A stretch of 64,000 nt of DNA from Alphaproteobacteria bacterium. GTDB lineage: Bacteria; Pseudomonadota; Alphaproteobacteria; Caulobacterales; Hyphomonadaceae. Below are positions 1 to 7,340 of the stretch, piece by piece (within the stretch, counting starts at the first letter, position 1; each line of letters begins with the position of its first letter). A program made the position numbers and the translations under genes. The notes beneath the pieces are model-generated. The model did not search any database. It saw only the letters and a program-made list of their open reading frames with translations, and had not been told where the DNA came from. Location of the stretch: NCBI GenBank assembly GCA_018827375.1, contig JAHJYW010000032.1, positions 1 to 64,000 of the forward strand. The letters are read 5' to 3'.

Positions 1-588
<588 letters not shown>

Positions 589-665
589 GTGAAACTCGTG
601 TGTAGTTGAAAGCGCATCGCTTTCGCTCATACGTGGGCCTCGAAAAGACATTTTGGTTTCATATT

Positions 666-831
666 GCATTATACCTTGCTGATTTCCGCCGACCCGGTGG
701 TTATGGCAGGGGGTCCCCACCCGATCCCATCTCGAACTCGGTCGTTAAGCCCCCTTGCGCTGATGGTACTTCGTCTTAAGGCGTGGGAGAGTAAGTCGCT
801 GCCGGGTCCGCAGAAATCAGTAGTATAATGC
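666..831 (+). other. Precursor processing stem bracketing 5S rRNA
   Basis: The bases on the two sides of 5S are complementary. GCATTATAC (666-674) pairs with GTATAATGC (823-831), and CTGATTT (679-685) pairs with AAATCAG (814-820). They are separated only by a small internal loop and sit next to the mature terminal helix. Such double-stranded precursor stems are usual substrates for RNase III-type or RNase E-type maturation. The pairing is read directly; the processing role is inferred. Confidence 0.75.
691..808 (+). rRNA. rrf: 5S ribosomal RNA
   Basis: This is a 118-base 5S rRNA in the normal operon position after 23S. The terminal helix is visible as GACCCGG at the start pairing with CCGGGTC at the end, and the conserved CCCGATCCCATCTCGAACTCGG core lies in between. 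The RNA is bracketed by long complementary flanks, described as a separate processing stem. Confidence 0.96.
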
Positions 832-890
832 CTCTTGCAGACACAATCTTTCCTTTACCTCGAATGGTCATCTCGCGATGGCCTGCCGTG

Positions 891-913
891 ACGGACGTCC
901 GTGTCCTACACGG
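891..913 (+). other. Palindrome and small hairpin in the 5S to tRNA spacer
   Basis: ACGGACGTCCGT (891-902) is a perfect 12-base palindrome. It overlaps a hairpin with arms CCGTGT (899-904) and ACACGG (908-913) around a 3-base loop. They lie in the 184-base spacer between 5S and tRNA-fMet. A role in transcript processing is plausible but not shown. Nothing else was recognised in this spacer. Confidence 0.4.
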
Positions 914-992
914 GCATCATGTCCGGCTCTGCCAGAGACGGCGGGCCGGATTTGCATTTCAGGGGTTCATCTCCTAAATGTACCTAAGTTGA

Positions 993-1069
<77 letters not shown>

Positions 1070-1073
1070 AATT

Positions 1074-1112
1074 AGCCCCTGATTTCCTCGCGGAAGTCAG
1101 GGGCTTTTTTGC
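1074..1112 (+). terminator. Rho-independent terminator of the rRNA operon
   Basis: The sequence AGCCCCTGA, a short GC-containing loop, then TCAGGGGCT is followed directly by a run of T. This is a strong intrinsic terminator right after tRNA-fMet and closes the rRNA transcript. Confidence 0.9.
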
Positions 1113-1250
1113 TTTTGGGCCTAAGGTTTGCGCCGGTTTCCGGCCTGACGTTAAGCAAGCGCATATCTGCGTTAATCAAGCCAATGGAACGCTTGCCCCT
1201 CCCTGGACATAGGTCTTGTGGAAGTCTCCTTCGCTTCCACCACCTACTCC

Positions 1251-1278
1251 AATGCCGGTGCAGAATGCGCCGGCATTG
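1251..1278. repeat. Inverted repeat in intergenic region
   Basis: AATGCCGG (1251-1258) and CCGGCATT (1271-1278) form a perfect 8-base inverted repeat around a 12-base spacer. It lies between the rRNA terminator and the terminator of the entericidin gene. No gene was recognised in 1113-1299 on either strand, and the role of this repeat is unknown. Confidence 0.4.
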
Positions 1279-1299
1279 TTGTTTCCATACCAACCGCAC

Positions 1300-1332
1300 A
1301 AAAAAAGCGCGCCGACCTTGGGTCAGCGCGCT
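1300..1332 (-). terminator. Terminator of the entericidin gene
   Basis: Read on the minus strand, AGCGCGCTGACC, a CAA loop and GGTCGGCGCGCT are followed by a run of seven T. The stem carries one mismatch. It lies about 30 bases after the stop codon of the small lipoprotein gene, as expected for a monocistronic transcript. Confidence 0.85.
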
Positions 1333-1360
1333 CGTTCCAGTTCAAAAGAGGCTGGTTCGT

Positions 1361-1504
1361 CTATTCGGGCTTGTTGGCGTCAGCCGTTTCTTCAATCTTG
1401 TCGCCAGCGGCTTCGATGTCCTGGCCGGCGCCTTCAACTGTATTACAGGCGGTGAGGAAGAGAACGAGCGCTGCAGCGCCCATGGTTTTCATTACGGTTT
1501 TCAT
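1361..1504 (-). CDS. Entericidin A/B family small lipoprotein
   Basis: This 47-residue protein has a short basic N-terminus, a hydrophobic stretch and the lipobox LTAC ending at Cys20. The mature part, NTVEGAGQDIEAAGDKIEET, carries the usual entericidin pattern of GxGxDI and an acidic amphipathic helix. It should be an outer- or inner-membrane-attached lipopeptide. In E. coli the entericidin EcnB is controlled by the stationary-phase sigma factor. Here an AAGGAG ribosome site lies 8 bases before the ATG, and an EcfG-type promoter sits just upstream. It is a single-gene unit with its own terminator. The gene is too short for ordinary ORF cutoffs but is well supported by motif, ribosome site, promoter and terminator. 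Confidence 0.92.
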   Translation of the reverse strand: MKTVMKTMGAAALVLFLTACNTVEGAGQDIEAAGDKIEETADANKPE

Positions 1505-1537
1505 GTTCAGGTCTCCTTGCATTTAACCCGCAAATTC

Positions 1538-1562
1538 AACGCGCGTACTGATCACCTGTTCC
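1538..1562 (-). promoter_or_regulatory. EcfG-type promoter of the entericidin gene
   Basis: On the minus strand the sequence reads GGAAC, 16 bases, CGTT. This is an exact match to the alphaproteobacterial general-stress sigma consensus GGAAC-N16/17-CGTT. The predicted start of transcription lies near 1530, leaving a leader of about 25 bases with a good ribosome site. Confidence 0.8.
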
Positions 1563-1579
1563 CAAATAAAATTGCGATT

Positions 1580-2266
1580 TTACGTATTCGGACTGTCAGA
1601 GGCGCCTGCGGCGGGATCTGGCTGGTAACGGATAATTCCGTGCAGGAACATATTGACCACCATGTTCACGGATGTCCTGATCTCTTCGGCGTCAGGGCGT
1701 ATGTCATCATCGAGCAGCGCGCGCGATACAAGGCCTGACCGCGTCATTTCCAGGAACAGGCTGGCGGCGCGATAGGGGTCTTCGAGGTGGATCTCGCCCG
1801 CCTCTTCGCGATCAATCAGGTATTCGGTAAGCGCCAGGCGGATCTTGTCGGGTCCGCGCCGCTGAAACTCCCTTGGAATTTCAGGGAATTTCCGTGCCAG
1901 CCCAATAATGAGCCGGTACATCTCCAGCGATTCCGGTTCCAGCAGCTTGCTTGTAAATTGTTCGCCGATTCGACGCAGGCCCTCTTCGACTGGCGTGTGC
2001 GCTGAGAGTTCCACGCCCATGCTTTGCGTAATGCTACGCACGCGAGCGTCCAGCATGGCGATGAACAGGCCCTGCTTGTCCCCGAACTGGGAATAGAGTG
2101 TCGACAGAGAACCGCCAGCGCGCAGCACGATTTCCGACATGCTGGCTGCTTCATATCCCTGTTCAAGGAAGACCTGACGTGCCGCTGCAATGAAGGCGGC
2201 GCGCCGTTTATCGCCCCGGCTGAGCGGCTCTGTGTCTTTGCTGTCGTGCTTGCGGGCTGCGGTCAT
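1580..2266 (-). CDS. TetR/AcrR family transcriptional regulator
   Basis: The 228-residue protein has an N-terminal TetR helix-turn-helix at about residues 20-65 (AAFIAAARQVF, then SMSEIVLRAGGSLSTLYSQF) and a C-terminal ligand-binding region of the AcrR/AefR type. It is transcribed away from an EmrA/EmrB-type efflux pair. Two nearly identical palindromes in the shared intergenic region suit it as a local repressor of the pump and of itself. A GGAGGAG ribosome site precedes the ATG at 9 bases. The inducer is unknown. Confidence 0.88.
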   Translation of the reverse strand: MTAARKHDSKDTEPLSRGDKRRAAFIAAARQVFLEQGYEAASMSEIVLRAGGSLSTLYSQFGDKQGLFIAMLDARVRSITQSMGVELSAHTPVEEGLRRIGEQFTSKLLEPESLEMYRLIIGLARKFPEIPREFQRRGPDKIRLALTEYLIDREEAGEIHLEDPYRAASLFLEMTRSGLVSRALLDDDIRPDAEEIRTSVNMVVNMFLHGIIRYQPDPAAGASDSPNT

Positions 2267-2315
2267 GCCGACAGGCTCCTCCTTCTATGTCTTTTGTCAG
2301 AATACGCCCTGAAAC

Positions 2316-2331
2316 CGTAATTGACATTACA
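2316..2331. promoter_or_regulatory. TetR operator, site 1
   Basis: CGTAATTGACATTACA matches the pattern TGTAAT-N4-ATTACA at all but its first base. It overlaps the sequence TTGACA (2321-2326), a perfect -35 box for the efflux operon, so bound repressor would block polymerase. A second copy lies 27 bases downstream. Confidence 0.75.
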
Positions 2332-2342
2332 CATTTTTCGGG

Positions 2343-2358
2343 TGTAATCAAGATTACA
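2343..2358. promoter_or_regulatory. TetR operator, site 2
   Basis: TGTAATCAAGATTACA is a perfect palindrome with 7-base arms around AA. It has the same TGTAAT-N4-ATTACA pattern as site 1, on a 27-base repeat spacing (about 2.6 helical turns). It covers the region where the -10 box of the efflux promoter should lie. Confidence 0.8.
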
Positions 2359-2401
2359 GTTGCTGGCGCGGTTGTGTGCGGCAATCTGAAGAGGTGTGCA
2401 C

Positions 2402-3634
2402 ATGGCGCTGAAGCCATTCCCATCAATTCCGAAAGTGGTTGCTCCTGCCAAGGAAGCAGAGGCTGTTCGGCCGCCTAGTGATGCTGCAGATGCGCCTCCC
2501 GCATCAACGCCGGTCAATATGCGTCGCTATGTGGTGATTGCCCTGATCAGCCTGGCGGCGCTTTTTGGTGTCTGGAAGGGTGTCGAATGGTGGAATACGG
2601 GTCGCTTCGAAGTCCGCACCGACAACGCCTATATTCGCGCCGACATCACGACGGTCGCCTCAAAGATCCAGGGCTATGTCTCCAAAGTTGCCGTAACTGA
2701 CAATCAGGCCGTCAAAGCGGGCGACCTTCTCGTTGTGCTTGAGGGCGGCGACTATGACGCCCGGCTCTCTGAAGCACAGGCCGCCCTGTCGCAGGCTAAA
2801 GCGGCGGCCGCCCAGGCGCGCGCCGAGGTGGCATCGCGCCAGTCGCTTGAGGCCTCTGCGATGGCCGACATTTCCGCCCAGAAGGATCGTGTGTCTGAAG
2901 CGCGCGCCGCCGAACAGTCTGCCAGGGCAAATGCGAAGCTCGCGAGTGAAGATTTCGTGCGCTACACCGAACTGGAAGCCAAGGGGCACTACCCGACAGC
3001 CCGTCTGGACATGGCGCATGCCCAGTCTGATGCGGCCACCGCCAATGCTGATCAGGCCGCCGCAGCCATCACAACCCAGAAAAGCCAGCTTAGTGTTGCT
3101 CAGGCGGGGCTCGCACGGGCCCGGCAAGACATTGTCGCCGCCGAAGCCGCTGTTGCAGGCGCTGATGCGCAAGTCGAAGCGGCCCGCGCCCGCGTAAAAG
3201 CCGCCCAGCTTGATGCGGGCCGTGCCGAAATTCGCGCGCCGATTTCGGGTGTCGTCGCCAATCGCGTTGTTTCCGAAGGCCAGTTGCTCAGTCCCGGCCA
3301 GCAGGCATTGTCAATTGTGCCTGTTGATCAGGCCTATGTGATTGCCAATTTCAAGGAAACGCAGGTGGAGAACATGCGGCCCGGCCAGAAGGTTGAGCTC
3401 AAGGTGGATGCTTATCCTCATCTCGAGGTCGAGGGCACTGTCCTGTCTCTTGCACCGGCTTCGGGTGCCCAGTTCAGCCTCATCCCGCAAGATACTGCGA
3501 CTGGCAATTTCACTAAGATTGTCCAGCGCGTGCCCGTGCGCCTTGCGATTTCGAAAGAGGCGCTCGACACCGGACTGATGCGCCCCGGGCTCTCAGTCGA
3601 GGCCGTGGTCAACATCAAACCGTCAAAGTCGTGA
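2402..3634 (+). CDS. HlyD/EmrA-type periplasmic adaptor of an MFS drug efflux pump
   Basis: The protein has about 410 residues. A short proline- and alanine-rich cytoplasmic tail is followed by one membrane helix at about residues 42-58. The sequence RTDNAYIRADITTVASKIQG is the biotinyl-lipoyl half typical of EmrA. A long alanine-rich coiled coil (about 110-260) and a second lipoyl half plus beta-barrel (from AEIRAPISGVVANR) follow. It would link the inner-membrane EmrB-like transporter to an outer-membrane channel, which is not encoded here. The ATG at 2402 is preferred because GAGG lies 7 bases upstream; the in-frame GTG at 2396 is too close to it. It is separated from the next gene by one base. 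Confidence 0.9.
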   Translation: MALKPFPSIPKVVAPAKEAEAVRPPSDAADAPPASTPVNMRRYVVIALISLAALFGVWKGVEWWNTGRFEVRTDNAYIRADITTVASKIQGYVSKVAVTDNQAVKAGDLLVVLEGGDYDARLSEAQAALSQAKAAAAQARAEVASRQSLEASAMADISAQKDRVSEARAAEQSARANAKLASEDFVRYTELEAKGHYPTARLDMAHAQSDAATANADQAAAAITTQKSQLSVAQAGLARARQDIVAAEAAVAGADAQVEAARARVKAAQLDAGRAEIRAPISGVVANRVVSEGQLLSPGQQALSIVPVDQAYVIANFKETQVENMRPGQKVELKVDAYPHLEVEGTVLSLAPASGAQFSLIPQDTATGNFTKIVQRVPVRLAISKEALDTGLMRPGLSVEAVVNIKPSKS

Positions 3635-3635
3635 G

Positions 3636-5228
3636 ATGAGCACGTCGGCACCGACGCATCCAGGCAACGTCCCGGCCGTCGCCGAGGACGAAAAGATACC
3701 AATCACGCTCCATATCGGCTTTCTGGCGATGGTCATTGGCATGTTCATGTCGATCCTCGATGTTCAGATCGTAGCCAGTTCGATTCGTCAGATTCAGGCG
3801 GGCGTTTCGGCCAGCGGCGATGAGATTGCGTGGGTTCAGACCGGTTACCTGATTGCTGAAGTTGTCGGCATTCCGCTATCGGGCTTCTTGAACCGTGTCT
3901 TCGGACTGCGCCGTCTGTTCATGATGTCGGCTGCCGCCTTTACGGTTTCCAGTGTGCTCTGCGCGATGTCGTGGGATCTCGATTCCCTGGTCTTCTTCCG
4001 TGTCATCCAGGGCTTTGTCGGTGCGGCCATGGTGCCGTCCACAATGGCTGCTGCCTTCACGCTCTTCCCGGGCGGCCGTTCGATGACCCAACAGGTCATG
4101 ATCGGTATGGTGGCGACGCTCGCGCCGTCCATCGGGCCGACGCTGGGTGGCTGGATTACGGAACATATGAGCTGGCACTGGCTGTTCCTGCTCAATGTCA
4201 TCCCCGGCATTGCGGCCGTTATCCTGGTGTGGATGTACGTTCCACGGCAGAAAGGGGAAACGCACCTCCTGGCGCGTGTCGACCTTATCGGGCTGGCGGC
4301 CATGGCGCTTATGCTCGGGGCATTCGAGTGGGTTGTGGAAGAGGGGCCGGCTGAAGGCTGGACCCAGAGCAGCATGATCATCCGATGGATGTTCTATTGC
4401 ACGGTTGCGACAGTGATCTTCTTTTACCGCTCGGCACGGGCGGAGTATCCGATTGTTGATCTGTCGGTTTTCAAGGACCGCAATTTCGCGTCGGGCGCCA
4501 TCGTGGGCGCAGTTATCGGCTTCGTTCTGTATGGGTCAGTTTATGCGCTCCCGCTATTCCTGGGGCAGGTGCAGGGCTACTCGGCCCTTCAGATCGGGCA
4601 AATCATGAGTGTGTCGGGCGTAGCGATGTTCATTGGCGGTCCGATTGGCGGCGCGCTGACGAGGCGCTTCGATCCGCGCCTCGTGCTCGGCAGCGGGCTT
4701 GTTCTTGTGACGATCGGCGTAATGGGCAACGCCCAGATGACGCAAGAATCGAGTTTCAACGAATTGTTCTGGCCGCAGGCCATTCGCGGCATTGGCCTTA
4801 TTCTAACGATGGTGCCGACAACGAATCTGGCGCTTGGTACCCTGCCTCCGGCGCGGGTGGCAAATGCCTCCGGCCTGTTTACCGTCTGTCGTAATCTTGG
4901 CGGGGCGGTCGGCATCGCTTTCCTGAACACGCTGCTGCTGCATTACAACGCGCTTCACCAACAGGAATTGTCGGCTGGCATGAGCATGGCGCGCCCCGAG
5001 GTGCAGACATGGCTTTCGCAGGAGGCCGCCCGTCTTCAGGCGGCCGGTGTGCCGGATCCCGATGCGTCGGCCATGATGCAGCTCGGGCAGCGGGTGCAGA
5101 TGGAGGCGCTCGTCATGACCTACAATAATCTTTTTATGGCGATGGCCATGGCATCAGCCACGGCGTTTCTCGTCGTATTCGTTTTGCGAAAGCCAAACGC
5201 GGCGGCGGGGCCTGTCGCGGCGCATTGA
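3636..5228 (+). CDS. MFS drug efflux transporter, DHA2/EmrB family
   Basis: The 530-residue membrane protein has about 14 hydrophobic helices, the size and layout of DHA2-family drug/proton antiporters. Family signatures include LDVQIVASSIRQIQ in helix 1, WVQTGYLIAEV in helix 2 and GFLNRVFGLRRLF as motif A. A motif C-like segment, GPTLGGWITEHMSWHWLF, is also present. It starts one base after the adaptor gene, so the two are co-transcribed and probably translationally coupled. Substrates are unknown. The upstream operators suggest induction by relief of TetR repression. Confidence 0.92.
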   Translation: MSTSAPTHPGNVPAVAEDEKIPITLHIGFLAMVIGMFMSILDVQIVASSIRQIQAGVSASGDEIAWVQTGYLIAEVVGIPLSGFLNRVFGLRRLFMMSAAAFTVSSVLCAMSWDLDSLVFFRVIQGFVGAAMVPSTMAAAFTLFPGGRSMTQQVMIGMVATLAPSIGPTLGGWITEHMSWHWLFLLNVIPGIAAVILVWMYVPRQKGETHLLARVDLIGLAAMALMLGAFEWVVEEGPAEGWTQSSMIIRWMFYCTVATVIFFYRSARAEYPIVDLSVFKDRNFASGAIVGAVIGFVLYGSVYALPLFLGQVQGYSALQIGQIMSVSGVAMFIGGPIGGALTRRFDPRLVLGSGLVLVTIGVMGNAQMTQESSFNELFWPQAIRGIGLILTMVPTTNLALGTLPPARVANASGLFTVCRNLGGAVGIAFLNTLLLHYNALHQQELSAGMSMARPEVQTWLSQEAARLQAAGVPDPDASAMMQLGQRVQMEALVMTYNNLFMAMAMASATAFLVVFVLRKPNAAAGPVAAH

Positions 5229-5241
5229 TGGCGCGCATAGA

Positions 5242-5272
5242 AAAGGGCGCTGAAATGTCAGCGCCCTTTGTC
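5242..5272 (+). terminator. Intrinsic terminator of the efflux operon
   Basis: AAAGGGCGCTGA, loop AATG and TCAGCGCCCTTT form a perfect 12-base stem, 13 bases after the transporter stop codon. The A-rich left arm could also serve the minus-strand gene that ends at 5301, so it may act in both directions. Confidence 0.85.
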
Positions 5273-5300
5273 TTATGCAGCGTTAGCGTTCAGATAATTT

Positions 5301-5474
5301 CTAAACGACGTTTTTGCCTTGTACGGCCCTGACAACGAAAGTCAGGACAAGCAGGGCGAGGAATACGAAGAACAGGATCTGCGCGATACCTGCTGATGCG
5401 CCTGCCAGTCCGCCAAAGCCAAGGGCTGCAGCGATGATGGCGAATATGAAAAATGCGAGTGCCCAACCGAGCAT
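5301..5474 (-). CDS. DUF1328 (YtjA family) small membrane protein
   Basis: The 57-residue protein is almost entirely two membrane helices ([20 protein letters not shown], and a second from [18 protein letters not shown]) joined by a glycine/alanine turn. A short basic tail ends it. This matches the DUF1328/YtjA family, small inner-membrane peptides of unknown mechanism. The ATG at 5474 is chosen because AAGGAG lies 7-8 bases upstream; an in-frame TTG at 5492 has no such site. An EcfG-type promoter precedes it, suggesting stress induction. Confidence 0.85.
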   Translation of the reverse strand: MLGWALAFFIFAIIAAALGFGGLAGASAGIAQILFFVFLALLVLTFVVRAVQGKNVV

Positions 5475-5524
5475 GATGTGTCTCCTTGTCAATGTTAGCC
5501 GGCTTCATTTGCCGTTGCCTAAAC

Positions 5525-5550
5525 AACTCGGAGCGGGCCAAAGGAGTTCC
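5525..5550 (-). promoter_or_regulatory. EcfG-type promoter for the DUF1328 gene
   Basis: On the minus strand the sequence is GGAAC, 17 bases, AGTT. It has a perfect -35 and three of four -10 positions of the EcfG consensus. It points toward the DUF1328 gene, leaving a leader of about 40 bases. It lies back to back with a second EcfG-type promoter on the plus strand. Confidence 0.6.
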
Positions 5551-5563
5551 GGAAATTAACTTC

Positions 5564-5589
5564 GGAACCCGTTCGCGGGTTAGCGCGTT
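5564..5589 (+). promoter_or_regulatory. EcfG-type promoter for the lipid-kinase operon
   Basis: GGAAC, 17 bases, CGTT is an exact fit to the EcfG consensus. Its -35 is only 13 bases from the -35 of the oppositely directed promoter at 5525-5550. Transcription would begin near 5597, about 100 bases before the TTG start of the downstream gene. Confidence 0.65.
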
Positions 5590-5697
5590 TTGCAGAATAA
5601 CGCCTGATAGGTCTCGCGACTGGCGTACCGCGGTTAGCTTTAAACGGCGGGCCGAAATCAGGATTTCGAATACACACGCTAACCCGGGGGCCCTTGC

Positions 5698-6546
5698 TTG
5701 AAGCTGTGCGCATTGATCAATCCAGACTCTGGATCAACTCCCAAAAATTCCGAAGAAGCCCTTCAGGCCGAGCTTGAGGCCATGGGTCACACGGCCCATG
5801 TCATCCCCGCAGTTGGCGGGGAGATTGTATCTGCCGTGCGTGAAGCGCTGGCCATGAAGCCTGACGTCCTGATCGTATGGGGCGGGGACGGCTCAGTGGC
5901 CTGTGCCTTGTCGGCAAGTGGCGTGTCTGGCCCGCCGGTTCTGGCTTTGCCGGGCGGGACAATGAATCTTGTGCACAAGCGACTGCATGGGGACTTCACT
6001 GACTGGAAAGAGATACTACGACGCGCGCTGGAATCCCCGGCTGAGCCTTTTGCGGCCGGCTGTGTCGACGATCACATGTTTTTTGTCGCGGCGATGATGG
6101 GGCAGGTAACAACGCTGGCGGAGTCGCGTGAGGCTGCGCGTCACGGGCAGATCATCAAGGCGGCGGAACTCGCGGTCCAGTCGGGTGCCATGAATATCGA
6201 GCGCAGGCTGCGGATTGAAGCGGTGCATCCAGAGGGTAACCAGAAACTGGATGCAGTTGCGGCCGCGGTGGTGATCGGCGACGGCCCCCTCCCAAAGTTG
6301 GAGGTTGCAGCAATTGACCCCCGATCGACGTTTGACTGGGTGACAATCGCCGTCGATGCGCTCATGCATGGTTGGCGTGACGCGGAGTCAGTCGATATGG
6401 ATGAAACCCGCAGCGTAACCATCACCGATATCGAGGGACGGGAGTTTCCGGCCACGATTGATGGGGAGACCGTGTCGATGCCGAGTGGAACAACGATCAG
6501 TCTGAAACGCCATGCAGCAAATGTTTTGCGCGCAAGGCCTGGTTGA
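5698..6546 (+). CDS. Diacylglycerol kinase-like lipid/sphingosine kinase family protein
   Basis: The 282-residue protein has the DAGK catalytic fold: ALINPDSGS near the N-terminus, the nucleotide-binding loop WGGDGSVACAL at about residue 60, and LPGGTMNLVHKRL at about residue 90. The C-terminal beta domain is of normal length. It probably phosphorylates a lipid at the inner membrane; the substrate cannot be told from sequence. The start is a TTG with no convincing ribosome site, but the conserved motif begins only a few residues later and no in-frame ATG lies upstream. Its stop overlaps the next start (TGATG). Confidence 0.82.
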   Translation: MKLCALINPDSGSTPKNSEEALQAELEAMGHTAHVIPAVGGEIVSAVREALAMKPDVLIVWGGDGSVACALSASGVSGPPVLALPGGTMNLVHKRLHGDFTDWKEILRRALESPAEPFAAGCVDDHMFFVAAMMGQVTTLAESREAARHGQIIKAAELAVQSGAMNIERRLRIEAVHPEGNQKLDAVAAAVVIGDGPLPKLEVAAIDPRSTFDWVTIAVDALMHGWRDAESVDMDETRSVTITDIEGREFPATIDGETVSMPSGTTISLKRHAANVLRARPG

Positions 6547-7328
6547 TGCGGATTGTTCAACTTGCAGACCTGCATTTTGGCGCCGAAGACCCTCGCGCGA
6601 CGGATGCAGCGACGGACTATATTGGACATCTGGCCCCCGATGTAATCGTCGTAAGCGGTGACATGACCCAGCGCGGAAAGCACCGCGAATTCCAGATGGC
6701 GCGCGCGTGGATCGATAATCTCAAACGGCCCTGCCTGGTTGTGCCGGGTAATCACGACACACCCCTTCTCAATCTTGTTTCGCGTGCGAGCAGCCCATTT
6801 CAGCGACACGATTCCTATTTTGATCCCTATGCGAGCATGCTGCGCGTGGATGAGGTGCGTATCGACGGGCTGAACACGGCGCGTGGGTGGCAGGCTCGGT
6901 CAAACTGGGCCGAAGGTTCTGTCCGACTGCGGCATCTGGATACTATTCTCAAACGCAATACCGGGCCGGACATATTCCGTGTGCTCGCGTGCCATCACCC
7001 CTTTCGGTCGCCGAAGGATGCACCCTTGCGCACGCGCACGCGCCGCGGCGCTGCAGCCAGTGACATGCTGGCCCAAAGCGAGGTGTCTGTCTTGCTCACC
7101 GGCCATGTTCACACGCCACATGCCGAGCTGATCGAGGAACCCAATGGCCGCTATCTTGCGATCTCGGCCGGGACACTGTCGACCCGGCTTCGGAACGCGC
7201 CGCCTGCGTTCAACAGTCTTGATGTAACGCCGACAAGTCTATCGGTGATCACGCACGACTTTGACGGATCAGCCTTCGAGCCGCGGTCTTTAGGCAGCTG
7301 GAGAACGGCTCAACTCAAGCAGAAATAG
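6546..7328 (+). CDS. Metallophosphoesterase (Icc/CpdA-like)
   Basis: The 260-residue calcineurin-like phosphoesterase shows all metal-binding motifs in order: ADLHFG, VSGDMTQRG, VPGNHDTP, ACHHPF and LTGHVHTPH. This pattern matches class III cyclic-nucleotide phosphodiesterases and related enzymes, so cAMP or another phosphoester is a candidate substrate. The ATG shares one base with the stop of the lipid-kinase gene, so the pair is translationally coupled and probably under the same EcfG-type promoter. Confidence 0.85.
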   Translation: MRIVQLADLHFGAEDPRATDAATDYIGHLAPDVIVVSGDMTQRGKHREFQMARAWIDNLKRPCLVVPGNHDTPLLNLVSRASSPFQRHDSYFDPYASMLRVDEVRIDGLNTARGWQARSNWAEGSVRLRHLDTILKRNTGPDIFRVLACHHPFRSPKDAPLRTRTRRGAAASDMLAQSEVSVLLTGHVHTPHAELIEEPNGRYLAISAGTLSTRLRNAPPAFNSLDVTPTSLSVITHDFDGSAFEPRSLGSWRTAQLKQK

Positions 7329-7340
7329 GCGCCTGGCGCG

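Noticed and set aside
1109-1738. Plus-strand open frame of 209 codons after the rRNA terminator
   Set aside because: It runs antisense through the entericidin gene, its terminator and the end of the TetR gene, and has no family feature.
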